DNA of 64,000 nucleotides from Straminergon stramineum. Lineage: Eukaryota; Streptophyta; Bryopsida; Hypnales; Calliergonaceae. The translations under genes and the position numbers were made by a program. Positions 35,001 to 47,039 of the stretch are shown here, one piece after another. Every line of letters starts with the position of its first letter. Position 1 is the first letter of the stretch. The DNA lies in NCBI GenBank assembly GCA_963920665.1, contig OY987263.1, positions 44,365,218 to 44,429,217 on the forward strand, given 5' to 3'. The notes beneath the pieces are model-generated. The model worked only from the letters and a program-made list of their open reading frames with translations, searched no databases and was not told the DNA's origin.

Positions 35001-36200
35001 TCTAACTAGCACAGCACCGACCTGGTTCCAATTCAAGCCATGATAGCAAAATAAACTAGCTAGCCTGACTGAAGGAACGGAGTACTGCTGCGGTGGAACG
35101 GAATGGCACTGGGATCTCCCCACCTGAAACAACCCCGTCGATTGCTCCCAGGGTCGGAGCGGAATAGGAGCTAGCATAGCACGGACCAAATCCAGGGCAG
35201 TGGGTCCAAGTATCGAACAACTCTTTCCTCGGCCTAAGTTTCTTCTCCAGAAAAAGTTAGTACCATAAACTTTAGGAGTCCCGTAGAAGCTAGCTAGCGT
35301 GGCAAAATAATATCCATCAGCTGGCACGGATGACTAATTCACCTCGACATTATTTCTATGTGTATCTTGACAATATATCTCACGTACAGTAGCTGCGCTC
35401 TCCTTATTCTCCAATTGTTCGATCGGTGGGACCGTGCTGACGTCCTGACTGATGGATTCAGGTTGGTGTGGAGAATTTCAGAGTCGATCCCTAACTGGCC
35501 GGGACAGCTAAATGTATGACTGCATGTGTATGTTAGTAGTTGTGCCAGCCAGTTCGAGAATGACTACAGTAGACAGTGCTAATTAGTAGCTCCAAGTGCC
35601 AGCCAGGCTAGCTAGAGCCCTAGAGTCTGAATATGAGTTGATAGAAGACAACTGTGACCTCATATCTGACGGAGTCAGTTCGATTGAAAAGGGCCGGACT
35701 CAATCCGGGACCTCACTGGCAAAGCGAAAAAAATGACGGATATTATTGACAAAAGAGGTAATAATCTACCGGGCCGGGCCCTGCGGTTTCATTCAGTCCT
35801 CCTAATGACCAAGCAAAGAGACAAACGTGAGCATCATGCGCGCTGTGGTCGTCTGATGGAGCCGGATGTGGTCTCCTTCGTGGGATCCGCAAGCGAGCAT
35901 GTTCTGACTGAAGAGGAAGAAAGTGGAGGCCGTTACCTTTTCACCACGGGGGCCAGGCCTCGTCAGGAAGGCAAGGGCTGATTAATTGACTGTGTCGTCT
36001 CAGTTGCAACTTGCAAGCTGCACTGTACTGGAGGAATAATAACACTGAGCTAGCGGAGGACGAGTTGGAATACCCTCTAGGCCATGTCTCAGGTACAAAT
36101 TAAACTGAATTCGATCGTCGGTTTACTTTCGATCTAGCTAGCTACTTCAAGTCTCAGTCTTTGCCAGCATGCCATCCAGGACTACATAATAATCCCACAG
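32054..36200. other. Low-repeat, higher-GC stretch without a supportable gene
   Basis: Composition shifts toward balanced bases with frequent CTAGCTAG words, as around the two intact genes. Short frames such as 34355-34720 (minus, Cys-rich, 121 codons) resemble nothing I know and lack splice or start context. Spliced exons with small open stretches cannot be excluded by eye. Confidence 0.3.
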
Positions 36201-36330
36201 GAAACTCATATTGGGTTCCCGGTGTTAAAATTCCCGGTGAGTCTCACTTTTCCCGGTGTTCCCAGTGTATCACACAGTGAAAAGTGAGACTCACCGGGAA
36301 TTTTAACACCGGGAACCCCATATGAGTTTC
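36201..36330. repeat. 130-bp near-perfect hairpin
   Basis: The 52-bp arms, 36201-36252 and 36279-36330, pair at 51 of 52 positions (one mismatch, in the CATATT/CATATG segment), with a 26-base loop. Both arms contain TTCCCGGTG repeats. No clear target duplication flanks it. It could be a MITE or the fold of a small-RNA precursor. Confidence 0.7.
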
Positions 36331-38480
36331 GGCCTTTAAAACCAGGTTTCTTTTAAAACCTGTCTGGGCATTTGAGTAGGTTCCTAAAACACTGTGACAC
36401 CGCCAATTCAACGACATTGACGTTTCATTACGTGCGTCGAACAGATTCCGGAAAATAAATGGAACGACAATATTTCGTCAAATTGGCGACATTCCATTAC
36501 TTAGGCGCGGTTCTATCACCTGAACGACAAATCCATACCTGTCCTAGTTTGTTTCCTGAAATTGACCTTTTTGAAGATACATGTCACAATGTTTGGCTGG
36601 GCAAGCACATATCGCTAATTTAACAAAATTAACTGTATGGCAATTGATCCATTCTAGCACAGGAATGGAATTTTTTGTTAAAATGGCGATATTCCATACT
36701 CCATTCTCTATTTGTTTCGTTCTTTAGCTCTAAAGTCTAGGATATATATATATTTACATATATATTTCAGAATGCATGGTCTGAAAATTAAAGTGCCAAA
36801 TTTGTGGAAACAACCATTTCAACAAAAATTATGAGAAATTCTATACAAAAATTAGACAAATGTCCCTTCGTGTTCAAATTCCAATCCTAGTGTATTTGAT
36901 TTTATTCTATCATCGCTGGACACTGATCACGGAATCCTTCAAAAGTTCCAAAGATGAACATTTTGGATTTTCCTATGTAGATATATCTCACTTGATGCGT
37001 GAGGGGAGCCGATAGCAGATTTGCAGTTACCAAACGTGGGATTGATTTCCCCACTCAATCTTGATTACTGTGTTGTATAAAAACGTTCCAAATCCTACTT
37101 ATGGGGATTCGAACTACTGCTTGCACGAAGAACTTAACTTACCGAGAGCCAAGATGCTTGTCAGATCAAGGTCAATATGTGATAGAGAATCCCGACAAAC
37201 ACCTGCTGGTCACAGCTTCACGTGTTCAAAGATTTCATGCTCTCCAAGACACCCAAGCTGGCAATTATGAAGCAAATGAATCGATAAAAATTCGAAATTT
37301 CAAGAAAGTACTCCGTAGCTCTTTTCAGGACGCCCGTCTGGAACCTCAGATCAATACCAGTCATACTTTTCAGAGCTCTTGAATGTCACAATTTCGCTGC
37401 TCTGAACACCCCACTCCAACGAATATGACCATCTCGACTAGCTAGCTGTGCGTGCTCCATAAAATACTTGCTCTTAATTGGTGCACGATGACGAACGGGA
37501 TTCTAGCTTGCTTCTACTCTGACATTGAGTCAAGCAGCTAGTGCCTCCAACACGAAAATGAAGACAAGATTTTATCAATGGAACCCTTGCAAAACGTCCG
37601 TTACTGAGTGAGTGGGTCATGGGTTCCAATGTGAATGCTAATTGAACCAGCCTAGCTTCCTGCTGGAGCACCGTAACTAACAGTTCTCGCATAGCCATGA
37701 ATATGTGTCAACTGTCAAGTACTCGATCAGAGATTCAGACTGTAAACTACCAATATATCAGCGTACGGTAATTTCGTTCTATCGTCAGTGAATACGTGCA
37801 CATGGAATTTAGTTACTTCACGATCAAGGCAGAACAACAGTAACGGTGAACCGTCAATGGTGTAAGTTACTGACGGGATTATGATATGAACCCGGCGTTT
37901 CAATTACCGAAATGCTGTTAACTCCCCCTGTAACTCTTGCGCGCTCCCCATGATCGTGACAACAAACGTGGCCACTGAGATCCTGATGGAACCTCTGAAA
38001 AGCGCAGTCCGATATCTAAATCGGTGGCAACCGAGATTTTCTGCAGACAACTGAATGCATTGAATTCAGTCTCAACCCCGAGAGGAAGTATGTCCAGAGC
38101 ACTATGATTCGATCGAAGTGGGTTCAGCGGGCAGGTGCAGCTAGCTACTCCTTAGGGGGTACGTACGAACGTCCGGGGCATGTCTACCTAAATTAGATTT
38201 AAATGCTTAAGATACATTCTCTTGAACGTCGAGAAATATAATTAACAATTTAGGCGCATGGTTGCGGGCGCAAGCAAACTAATTTCGCGAGGCTGCACCA
38301 TGCAACCTCCATCACTCATGTCTTCAATCCAGCAACTGCCCGATGCACAGCACCCGATGGTGAACTGAAAGTCGTCCGATCCACCGTGGAATTTGTCCAC
38401 AGGGGTCCCAGCAGGTCCGTACCTCGCGGGAAGCCCCTGTCGCCTCCTAGATCGTCATCATCACTTCTAACCAGCTAAGA
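36331..38480. other. Upstream region of the START-domain gene
   Basis: No gene is visible. About 36870-37000 is similar to 39275-39430 inside the START-gene intron, and about 36536-36600 is similar to 41257-41320 (CTGTCCTAGTTTGT...), so dispersed repeats are shared across the block. The last few hundred bases are rich in CGATCG and AGCTAG words and probably contain the promoter. Confidence 0.35.
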
Positions 38481-38487
38481 TATAAAT
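38481..38487 (+). promoter_or_regulatory. TATA box candidate of the START-domain gene
   Basis: TATAAAT lies 261 bases upstream of the ATG at 38748 and is followed by a C/T-rich segment that fits a leader. There is no transcript evidence. Confidence 0.4.
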
Positions 38488-38747
38488 CCAGAATGCAAGA
38501 CATGGGGAAAACACAACATTCACCTCGCTCTCGCATTCCTACGTTCTCAGAGATCGAGATCTAGTCGGGACGACCTTCTCGATCGGAAGTCCCAGCCAGA
38601 GATCGATCGCTCTCGCTACAGTTGATTGTTCTCAGAATCAAGATCTTCGTCCAGTAATTGGTATCGATCGATTTCCTTGGCGTCACGTAACTCCGAGAGC
38701 TTCGTCTGTCGTGTGATCGAATTACGTACGATTGAATAACTACTAGA

Positions 38748-40521
38748 ATGGCAGCGGCAGCAGTGGAATCGGCAGCAGCGGAATCAGCAGCAGTAGAATC
38801 GACAACAGTGGAATCGGCAGCAGTGGAATCGGCAGCAGTGGAATCGGCAGCTGAGGAACCGGCAGCTGAGGAACCGGCAGCAGTGGAATCGGCAGCCGGG
38901 GAGGACGTCGTCGCCGCAGAACCGGCGTCCAGCTGGAACGGCGTGGTGGAGAAGACCATTTGTGCGCCGCTGGAGCAGGTGTGGGCCGTGGCTTCGGACT
39001 TCCTGAGCTTCCCCAACCTGCTCACCATTGAGGCCGTGGAGGGCGAGAATCGCATGGCGGGGTGCACGCGGAAGGTGACCAACCTGCCGGGTCGCACGGA
39101 CACAGACAGTGCGCAGTGGGCGAAGCAGAAATTGGTGGAGATCAACCCTGAAGAGCACGTCTTCTCGTACGAGTTTCTGGAGAATAACACCGGCGTCGAC
39201 CCCGGGTACTACTCCACCTTCCAGGTACGATTTGAAACACTGGAGAGATGAATCCAGTATGGAAATGGGACAATTTAATGTCCTGGTCTTTGGGTCCAAA
39301 TCCCATTCCTAGTGTATCCTGGTGTATTCGATACATTCTGAAATCACTGGACATTGACTATGCAAACGGAACCTTCAAAAATTCCATTGATGTACGTCTT
39401 AGATTTCCCCTATGGAATTGCCACGGATTACAACCATTGATTGCATATGTGCACTACCCTCGATCCCTTTCTTACTTAAATAATTTCCTACCCCTCGAAT
39501 GAGAGAGTGAGTGAGTGAGTGTCTGAGTGAGCGAGTAAGTCCTATCTTTCCATCGATCATTAAATCGTCTGCATTTCTTCCACAATCATATCTATTCTAC
39601 CGTTTCTGATCGATGGAGTGTAAGTTCAATTACGCCTGTCCTGAACTTGGTCGGAGGTTACGCTGTAAATTTTATATATAACTGCTCTCCCTAGCTAGTT
39701 ACTGCTCAATCTAAATTTATTGGTCTCTCCGTCGTGATCCTTCCTCGATCTGCGTGCGAGTCTTTCGAATTACAGATTTTCTTTGTTCTTCCGAACGAAC
39801 AATCGATCCCCGCCGGCTGGCCTTACACATGCTTATTGAGTTGCTTGCTTCTTGGCTTTAATTAAAAAGACGCGGTGTTCTTGATGACTGGCCAGCATAA
39901 AGGGCTCTGCGCAGTCTGTTTGTTTGAATGGTCTTCAAGTTTTGCCTAGCCTGACTAAGCACATAAGAAGTTCTGTGACTTCTGTCTCCTCTGATCGACA
40001 TTCTTGCAGTGCAACTATGAGTATGATCTCCAAGTATTCTTGTCATAATTTACATTAGCTACAGATTTAATCAGAGTATGTCGTGAGGCAACTTATTCAG
40101 TCATGTGCTATGGTTGGAAAATGTGTACATTAGTCTTCATTTGAAAAGGTTAGCCCACTTGAAATATTTAGGCACCATTACCCGTAATTAGTTACGAATT
40201 GTGAGAACGATTTCACAAATATTTGAGAAAGCAGCAAATCTGGTAGCAAACAACCAGTAATTGCTGTTTTCTCAAATGTTTGAGAACTGAAAGCTACTGA
40301 TAGGTGTTGAAGTTGTTGCGTTGGTTTGGAGTTTAATTTTCCAGTTCTGAATTGTTGTGGAAAATCAGGCAAAGCAGGAAGAAGATGGAAAGACTTTTGT
40401 GAGATGGGCTTTCCGGTTCAGTCCGTCCCAAGCTGGCTCGGATCGCTTTGTGCCCTTCATTATGAAAGGAACCGATTTGTATGTCCAGGAATTGGAGAAG
40501 CTTGCTGCCCCAGCCAGCTAG
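38748..40521 (+). CDS. START/Bet v1-like (lachrymatory-factor-synthase-like, SRPBCC) protein, two exons
   Basis: Exon 1 is 38748-39224 and exon 2 is 40369-40521. The intron starts CAG|GTACGA and ends TCAG|GCA, phase 0. The product is 209 residues. Residues 1-60 are a low-complexity Ala/Glu/Val/Ser tract of VESAA and EEPAA repeats. Residues about 62-205 match the polyketide-cyclase/START-like family: WNGVVEKTICAPLEQVW at the start, FLSFPNLLTIEAVEG, GCTRKVTNLPG, AKQKLVEINPEEHVFSYEFLENNTG, then FVRWAFRFSP and a C-terminal helix MKGTDLYVQELEKLA. Such proteins bind small hydrophobic ligands. In onion a relative isomerises a sulfenic acid, but that function should not be assumed here. The start has a good context (A at -3, G at +4). 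AATAAA at 40685-40690 is a plausible poly(A) signal. No transit peptide is evident. Confidence 0.85.
38751..38895 (+). repeat. Coding minisatellite (15-base units)
   Basis: Repeats of the GTGGAATCGGCAGCA type encode VESAA/EEPAA at the N-terminus of the START protein. Exact repeats next to diverged ones suggest length instability. Confidence 0.75.
39225..40368 (+). other. Intron of the START-domain gene (1144 bp)
   Basis: GT-AG boundaries. About 39275-39430 is a dispersed repeat also found at 36870-37000. A GAGT/GAGC run lies near 39500-39535. There is no coding content. Confidence 0.75.
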
Positions 40522-40684
40522 AGTTGTGCACTCACTGGGCTCATCAAGTCCTCATTCTATAGCATAACTTACATTATTAATCCATGCAGGTGCGGTGTCT
40601 TTAGTGTACAGTACAGCGTAGCTCAGGCAGACTTATATAGCAGGCTATTCTCAATTTGCTTAACGTTAACTAGAGTTTGACAAC

Positions 40685-40690
40685 AATAAA
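40685..40690 (+). terminator. Candidate polyadenylation signal AATAAA
   Basis: AATAAA lies 164 bases after the START-gene stop codon. The distance is normal for a plant 3' UTR, but such hexamers are common in AT-rich DNA. Confidence 0.3.
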
Positions 40691-42236
40691 ATATTGCTCT
40701 CCAGCCATTTACTTAGGGGAACATCTTGACAACATATCTTACAATATTTTCTAAAGATTGTAATGACATATGTATGCACATGAAATCACTGGAATCATTG
40801 CCTGCTAGAGAATCTCGAGATCTATCATTCCCTGTAATGTGATAAAGAATACTTACAGTTCATAATATGGACGGCGTCATGGTTTAGTAGGAGAAAGTAG
40901 AAGTGTCGAGAGGGTAGAAGAGAGTTATGCTTATGTGGTAGTGAGCGACCCAAGAGAGATGAGTACTGGCATTAAATCTTGACATGCTTGGGTCCAATGT
41001 CATGTCCTAGTTTCCAGTTGCAGAAGTGGAGAACCATTCTTCGGCAAGGCAACTGAAGATAACCACTTCCACTGACTTACGTCCTCTTTATTCCAGGAAG
41101 TTACTCAGTAATGCCCATTTTTCATGTCAGAGCGACAGAGGATATAGTTTGCAGCAATTTGCCATCAATAATTTAACTACTGCACTCTGCTTGGATATAC
41201 CGCTTCCCGAGGAATCTCAAAGAACTTATGTTTGTGGCGCTGCCTGAAACCAAAATCTAACCTGTCCTAGTTTGTGGCATTTGTGAAGATATATGCCACA
41301 ATTTTTGGCTTGTGGAATATTGCAAATTTGACAAAGTTGATGTTTTTTGCATTGTAAGTTTGTAACATGGTGCTAATAGCCTGAATTAAAAAAAACTGTT
41401 CGCCTTCAGAGTTATGCTTTATGCTTTTGAGAACTGGGAAGGTCATTGGGCATAAGCTTGAAGGAATAAAAAGCTTTCGTTCATCAACCAATCACAATTT
41501 TGGGGTGCTGGACTCTTAACATCTTCCAGTAACTTTTCTTCGAAAGAAAGATGAAAGCTCAATCCTAATTGTTTCATGTTCTTCGAATTTTTGCTGAATT
41601 AATTATGAGTTGAAAGCCTACACCCTCAGGTTTTAAAAGTACATATTTTGAAAGCCTTGTCTTTTAATACCTGAAGACCAAGTGATTGTTCAACGTACGC
41701 CAAGATAGTTGCACACAAATCAATTTTGGTTGTATGTTCATGAAATTTGACATAAGGTGTGAATATGCAACTTTAGTAGATATATAAACTTTTCTGATTG
41801 GATGGATTAAAAGTTACGCTATTTTTCAATATGTGTGGTCAAATTCTCAGAATTTTTTTCACACATTCCCAAATCATTCTAGTACAAATTTGTATGATTG
41901 AAAACCTGAAATTAAAAATTTTTAAAAAGAAAAATCCATCTATTTCTCTCTGGCCAAAACAGTGGCAGTTTTTGACAATTTCTGCCTGAAATGTGCCTCG
42001 GTCCGTTCAGGGTTGAGCGATTTGAAATGAGGTCATAGTCACTTATTAACACTGTCCTAACCACTCCCAATATCAAATAGGAATCATCCATAAAAATCCA
42101 TGAAGACGTAACACAAAACGTCCGACAGTTGCCACTTCCTCGTTGCTTCTGCTGCCGGCCCCGATTGAGACAGCTAGCCAACCTAATCGAAAATAAAACG
42201 TACAAGCAAATTAAAATGCACAAAGCGTTCACCTAA

Positions 42237-43078
42237 CCCCTAGCTAGCATTCGAAGGTTTAAATATATCATTGCTTTTGAAGTGTTATAGGTCTAAATGT
42301 CACTAAATGTCAGTAAGGTATAGACATCTTAACCATACAATCTTGCAGTGTATGTGTTATAGATGACTTGAATCAAATTGGGAGTCATTTGGTCACATAG
42401 ATTGCAAGATTGAATATTTCAGTGTTGAAAGAGGATGTTAGAAGTTTTCCTAGCACCACAATAGAGGTGAAATTCGATTTGTAAACCCACTCAAATGAAG
42501 AAACTTTACATTATAAAGTGCTTCAAAACCAAGATACATACACAATGGTAGAAGAAAATATCATTGAAATGAATCACTATGTCTATACTAGATTAGGATG
42601 CACAACTTTCACAAATCTTTTTTATATTGAAAATTGACATTGTATGAAGAAGAAACAGGCTACCAAAGTTCAGTGTAATCCAAAAATGTTCGGATTTTGA
42701 ACTTCAAATGGCTCCCAAACATTCACAACAACTTCGATTGGCATGAAAATTGTACCACAATAAATAAACTTCAAGGGGAATCTAACCCAACTAATTTTAT
42801 TGAATACAAACATTGGATGAAGGAGATACAAGCCCTCAAAGTTGCAACCATCAATATGTAATTTGGTGAACTCAAATTGAATCCATAAACTTCAAATAGC
42901 TCTTAAAAGTTCAATACTCTTGAATGGATCTAAAAGTTATACCACACAAACTAGAAGAGAGAGCTCAAATTTCCAACAAGTTTTATCAAATTCAAACATC
43001 GAATGCAAAAGTTACAACACTTCAAATTGGACTGCCGAACTATGTGGGACATGAACGGTCAACTAGGACGCTTAGGGG
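42237..43078. mobile_element. TTAA-family repeat copy, inverted relative to 31039-32049
   Basis: The ends read CCCCTAGC after CTAA, and CTTAGGGG before TTGT, so the presumed TTAA flanks are decayed. The interior is the reverse complement of the 31039-32049 repeat and of the 18994-20500 arms, for example the blocks around 42700-42860. Confidence 0.5.
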
Positions 43079-43858
43079 TTGTCAATTCAATATAATAACT
43101 AAAAAAAATACACCTCTTCAATCTATTTATATTAAACCCTAATGCAGATTGGAACCTGGCATACGGAGACCACACAAACAGGACGCAATGAAGAAACCCT
43201 GAAACAGTAGATCACATTCAGGTTCCTTCCTGCATTTGGTGTTAAACTCGGAGTACACCAGACATGACTCGCGTCACGCAGTAAAATATTAACCAAAGCG
43301 ATACGATAGTGTTACACGGAAGACCAATACATTTCAGTTTATAGTAACTACACTGAATAGTGAAATTAGGTTGCCCCTCACTAATTTCTTGACATTTGAC
43401 ACTAAATAAATATTTATAGTTATTGTACGAGAAGGAACTACTTTTGAATTTCATATCGTTGTATTTGGGACTTATAAACCTCCATATGTACAAATGGAAA
43501 TATTTTTAGAAATATTTGTTGACTTTGATGGCTTGTAAAGTAACTTTCTTGTTGTAAGACAACCTAATTTCACTATTTAGTGTAGTTTGGACACCCAATG
43601 AATCCCATTCAGAGCAACAAAGAAAATGTGAAGTATGTCTTCAACTCTTCAGTTGAGTGAGTATAAAGTAGCCATTGACAAGAGCAAGGCAATGTACTGT
43701 ACAGCTCTGGATGCGGTACTCCCTCTGTACAGTGGAGTCGGTAAGCTCGAGGGGAGCTTCTCCAGAGGGTAAGCTATTGAACATGGGTTTTCGACTAATC
43801 CCCAAACATGAAAAGCAATTTCATGCTTGACATCTCGGGTGCAGTATTTCTGACTGGA

Positions 43859-46800
43859 TTACATCTGGAACGAACCCTGACCACTTGACCTTCGACTATA
43901 ATATGAGACTACTGAGCCATTGTGTGAGCTCGTGGATGGGCGACGAGACCCACTGGATCTAGGACTGTAAAAAGACGCTGAACCGTTCGAAGTCCTTGGG
44001 CTAAACAAACCTAGGTCGCCAGGTCCAACAAGGGTAAGTAGGAAGTATCGGTAGTTTCCAGCTGTGTCATTAGCAATCATCTCCTCCAGTAACCGCTTAC
44101 ATTCATTCGTAAATTCCAACTTGATAAATTGCATATCGACCTCGGCTCGAGTTGTTACCACCCGAATCAGGGCATCATCATCAGTTCCTGCTCCTCCTAG
44201 TGCAGCATAAAGCTCCTGAGAGACCACTCATACAAAACTTAGTTAGAATAGTCGTATACACTTCATGAATCAATCATTTCATTTGAATCAACAAGTTTCG
44301 AAGCCAAATCAACTACCAAAAGGGTGAAGCAGAATGATACAAATTAGGAATAACTGCTACACGGCATACCGAGTCTCCACTCACATACGAACGACCAGGT
44401 GCTTGACTAGAAACAAAATCGCTAGGCAGCATACGGCCAAATGTCCGTACTATTTGCGTAAATTTTCAAAATCTCACTCTGGAGAAAACTTAAATAGAAG
44501 AGCCTCCATTCTGAGTAAGTACCTCAGCATAAAATTTTGCTGGTTGGCGGAAACACATCACACTGTATCTCAGCGCTTGTTCAAAATCTCCGGAATTCTC
44601 CCTAAGTAAGGCCTGCAGACACAGACTTGAGATTCAGCATGCAATGTTCATCAACAACAGAGATTCAAAAATAGACGAGTAATAGTGAACAATGTTAGTG
44701 AAGTATAGGATGACAGTGTCAAGAAGCTTCAAGCACATAGAAAAAGATCAAGGAAAGACCAACCTGCTCGAATTCTTGGCCATAGTGCTGATGATAGTAA
44801 TTCAATGTGGCAGTCAGTTGCTGTTGGCTCCGGGTACAAAAAATGCGGATCAAAGTGTCCTCTTTACTTACTTTTCCTATGAACACCTTATTAAGTTGGT
44901 GTGCGTCATTCAAAGCGATGTGTCTGTCAACAGCTGTGTTCTCAGGTCGATTTCCACGAACTAGAGCTAAAATAAGCTGCAGATTATACAAATCAACCCG
45001 AGTGAGCACTTAAACTGGCAAAGAACGAAAACAATTAACTCTAAATGCCCAAGTCACCTCATTTTGGTGTTGCCAAAACGTTGAAGTGAAGTAAAATCTT
45101 ACCAAATTGCTACTTTTAGTCATTTCTTTTAGACACATAATCACTCAAGTCTATTGAAGACTTAAAACTATTTTGAAAAAAGATTGTTCATATTTTTTTT
45201 ATTCAAGATTCTAGGCAAAGGGAGCCATTGCAAGACTAAGTTCTCATGAGTTAAGAGCACCTGAAAATGAGCCTCAAAAACAAAGGAATTTGGGGAAAAA
45301 ATCCCATTACAAATTATTTTGAAAAACTTGTAGAGTAGATTTTGGAATGATACGAATGGAGAATAGCAATATGTGCTCTTTCCTTAAACTTAAATTTTTA
45401 CCAGCCAAGATGTTAGATTTGACATCTAAATAGAGGATTGAAAGACTTGAAACAACTTCCAAATTCGTAAATGCCTTGTGATCAAACACTGGAATCTTTT
45501 GATCCATATGAGATACTGTTGTGTTTTCTTTTTCCATCTTGTTTAAGATCCTACGACTACAATTTGAGCAAAGTTGTTGAATTTATCGAATCTTTTACAT
45601 GTCGATTTGAACAGTACAGTACATGCTCCAAGATTAAGTATGAGGTTAAAAGCTGAGAAACTCAAAAGGAAAACCATTTTCATTATTTCCTCCAATCCTG
45701 CTTCGGAAGAGGGCGATGAGGGATGGGCACAAACTGAAGCCACTAATGGCAATATTCCTACAGCTAATTTATTTATACAAATGATACAAATCTACAACGA
45801 ACTGCCTGGTCTAATTTTTTTCTTTCATAGCAAGTGCTCATCATCTGAAAGATGTGAACTCACCTTTGTAATACTCGTTAATCGCTTCGGAACCTCTTTC
45901 ACCTTATGTTCACCCCCACGCCAAAACGCCCACTTGCTCTGACCATCCAACGAGGTTCAATCACTGTGAGTCATTTGCAGAAAGTCACGGGTTCCATACA
46001 TTGCAGAGCATAAAAGTTTCACAATTGAAACGGCATATGAGAGTCTCTAGAAAACGAAAACGTATGCGATCCAATAACAAGCATATGCAGACGTTAAAAT
46101 CGAGAGAAAAAAAGAGATGCTATATTGACTACCAATAACCCCTGTCGATGTCAGATAAAACACTACTGCCTGCCCTGGACCAGCTTGACGCCAATTATAC
46201 TGAAATACCAGACAAAACTCGTTCAAAAAGACTGCTTACCCTTTGCTGGAACTCCAAGAAATGGGAATCAGTACCATCGATGTGGTGCTCTAGAGTCTGA
46301 TTAAACATGGTATAGTACGCTTGCTTGATCAAGTATATTTGAGCAGAGTTCCGTGTGCAGACTATCCCAATAAGGGCACGATCGGCCTTTCGTCCTCCCA
46401 CTTTCATCAATTCATACAAAAGTATTGCATCGCGCTCAGCCGAGTCCATCATCCAAAGCAATATACATTTCTGTATCCATCCACACCATCACATAACCCA
46501 CTGAGAAAGTAATCCCTCCAAAACGACTTTCATTGATATGACCCTCCTCTGCAACGATGCCTAGTTACAAAAAAACTTGAGAAGTAATGGTGTCATCCAA
46601 GCCATGAATTCTCTGTAAAGGTTTCTCTCTTTCTTCTAAACGAAAGGCAGTCCGAAGCATCCGGATTTAACGTTTAACGTCTACAGAAAATTGTTGAAAA
46701 TCTGACCTCAAGTTTACCACTCAGGGATTGCTTGAGACGTTTATGCAAGCTCTCTCCATAAATGGTCTGATAGGCCTGCGCAATCTCCATCCGCTGCGCC

Positions 46801-47039
46801 TGAGTTCTCCTACCTAGAATTTCAATAACCCTCTTCTCATTGCATCCAAGCCCTGTGTTACAACCACATCCGAATGTCACGCTCGATGAGATCTAAAGAG
46901 CCTCTCTCCAATCCCATCCCTACAAACCTAGAATGCATTGGCGAAACTTCATACAACTGGATATACCTTTGAAAGCGGCACGGAGATCTTTACAATCCTC
47001 TTGGATATTGAAATAGGATGGCAAAGTTAATGATCCCAT
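43859..47039 (-). CDS. Annexin, six exons, with Ser-rich C-terminal tail
   Basis: Exons, in transcript order on the minus strand: 47039-46967, 46852-46707, 46470-46240, 44976-44764, 44612-44523, 44215-43859. All introns are GT-AG, and the joined frame is 369 residues. The protein starts MGSLTLPSYFNIQEDCKDLRAAFKG as plant annexins do and has four annexin repeats (about 10-80, 80-150, 165-235, 240-315). Repeat 4 keeps the calcium site GAGT (259-262) with Asp301 at the canonical distance. Repeat 1 has GLGC and a Ser at the acidic position, so its site looks lost. Annexins bind acidic membranes in a calcium-dependent way. Residues 316-369 are an unusual tail with 17 Ser in 54 residues and two SPR motifs, while most plant annexins end soon after repeat 4. 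The start context is good (A at -3, G at +4). Confidence 0.93.
44977..46239 (-). other. Annexin intron 3 (1263 bp)
   Basis: It lies between GTAAGC at 46239 and AG at 44978-44977. It contains a plus-strand open stretch at 45574-45942 with no recognisable product; I treat that as chance. Confidence 0.7.

Larger units (their letters stand above)
40522..43858. other. Spacer between the START and annexin genes
   Basis: It contains the TTAA-family repeat at 42237-43078 and a dispersed repeat at about 41257-41320. No other gene is supported. Confidence 0.4.

Noticed and set aside
37071..37130. GTTCGAATCCCC-like tRNA T-loop on the minus strand
   Set aside because: No acceptor or anticodon stem could be built around it.
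45574..45942. 122-codon plus-strand frame
   Set aside because: It lies inside annexin intron 3 on the opposite strand and shows no domain.
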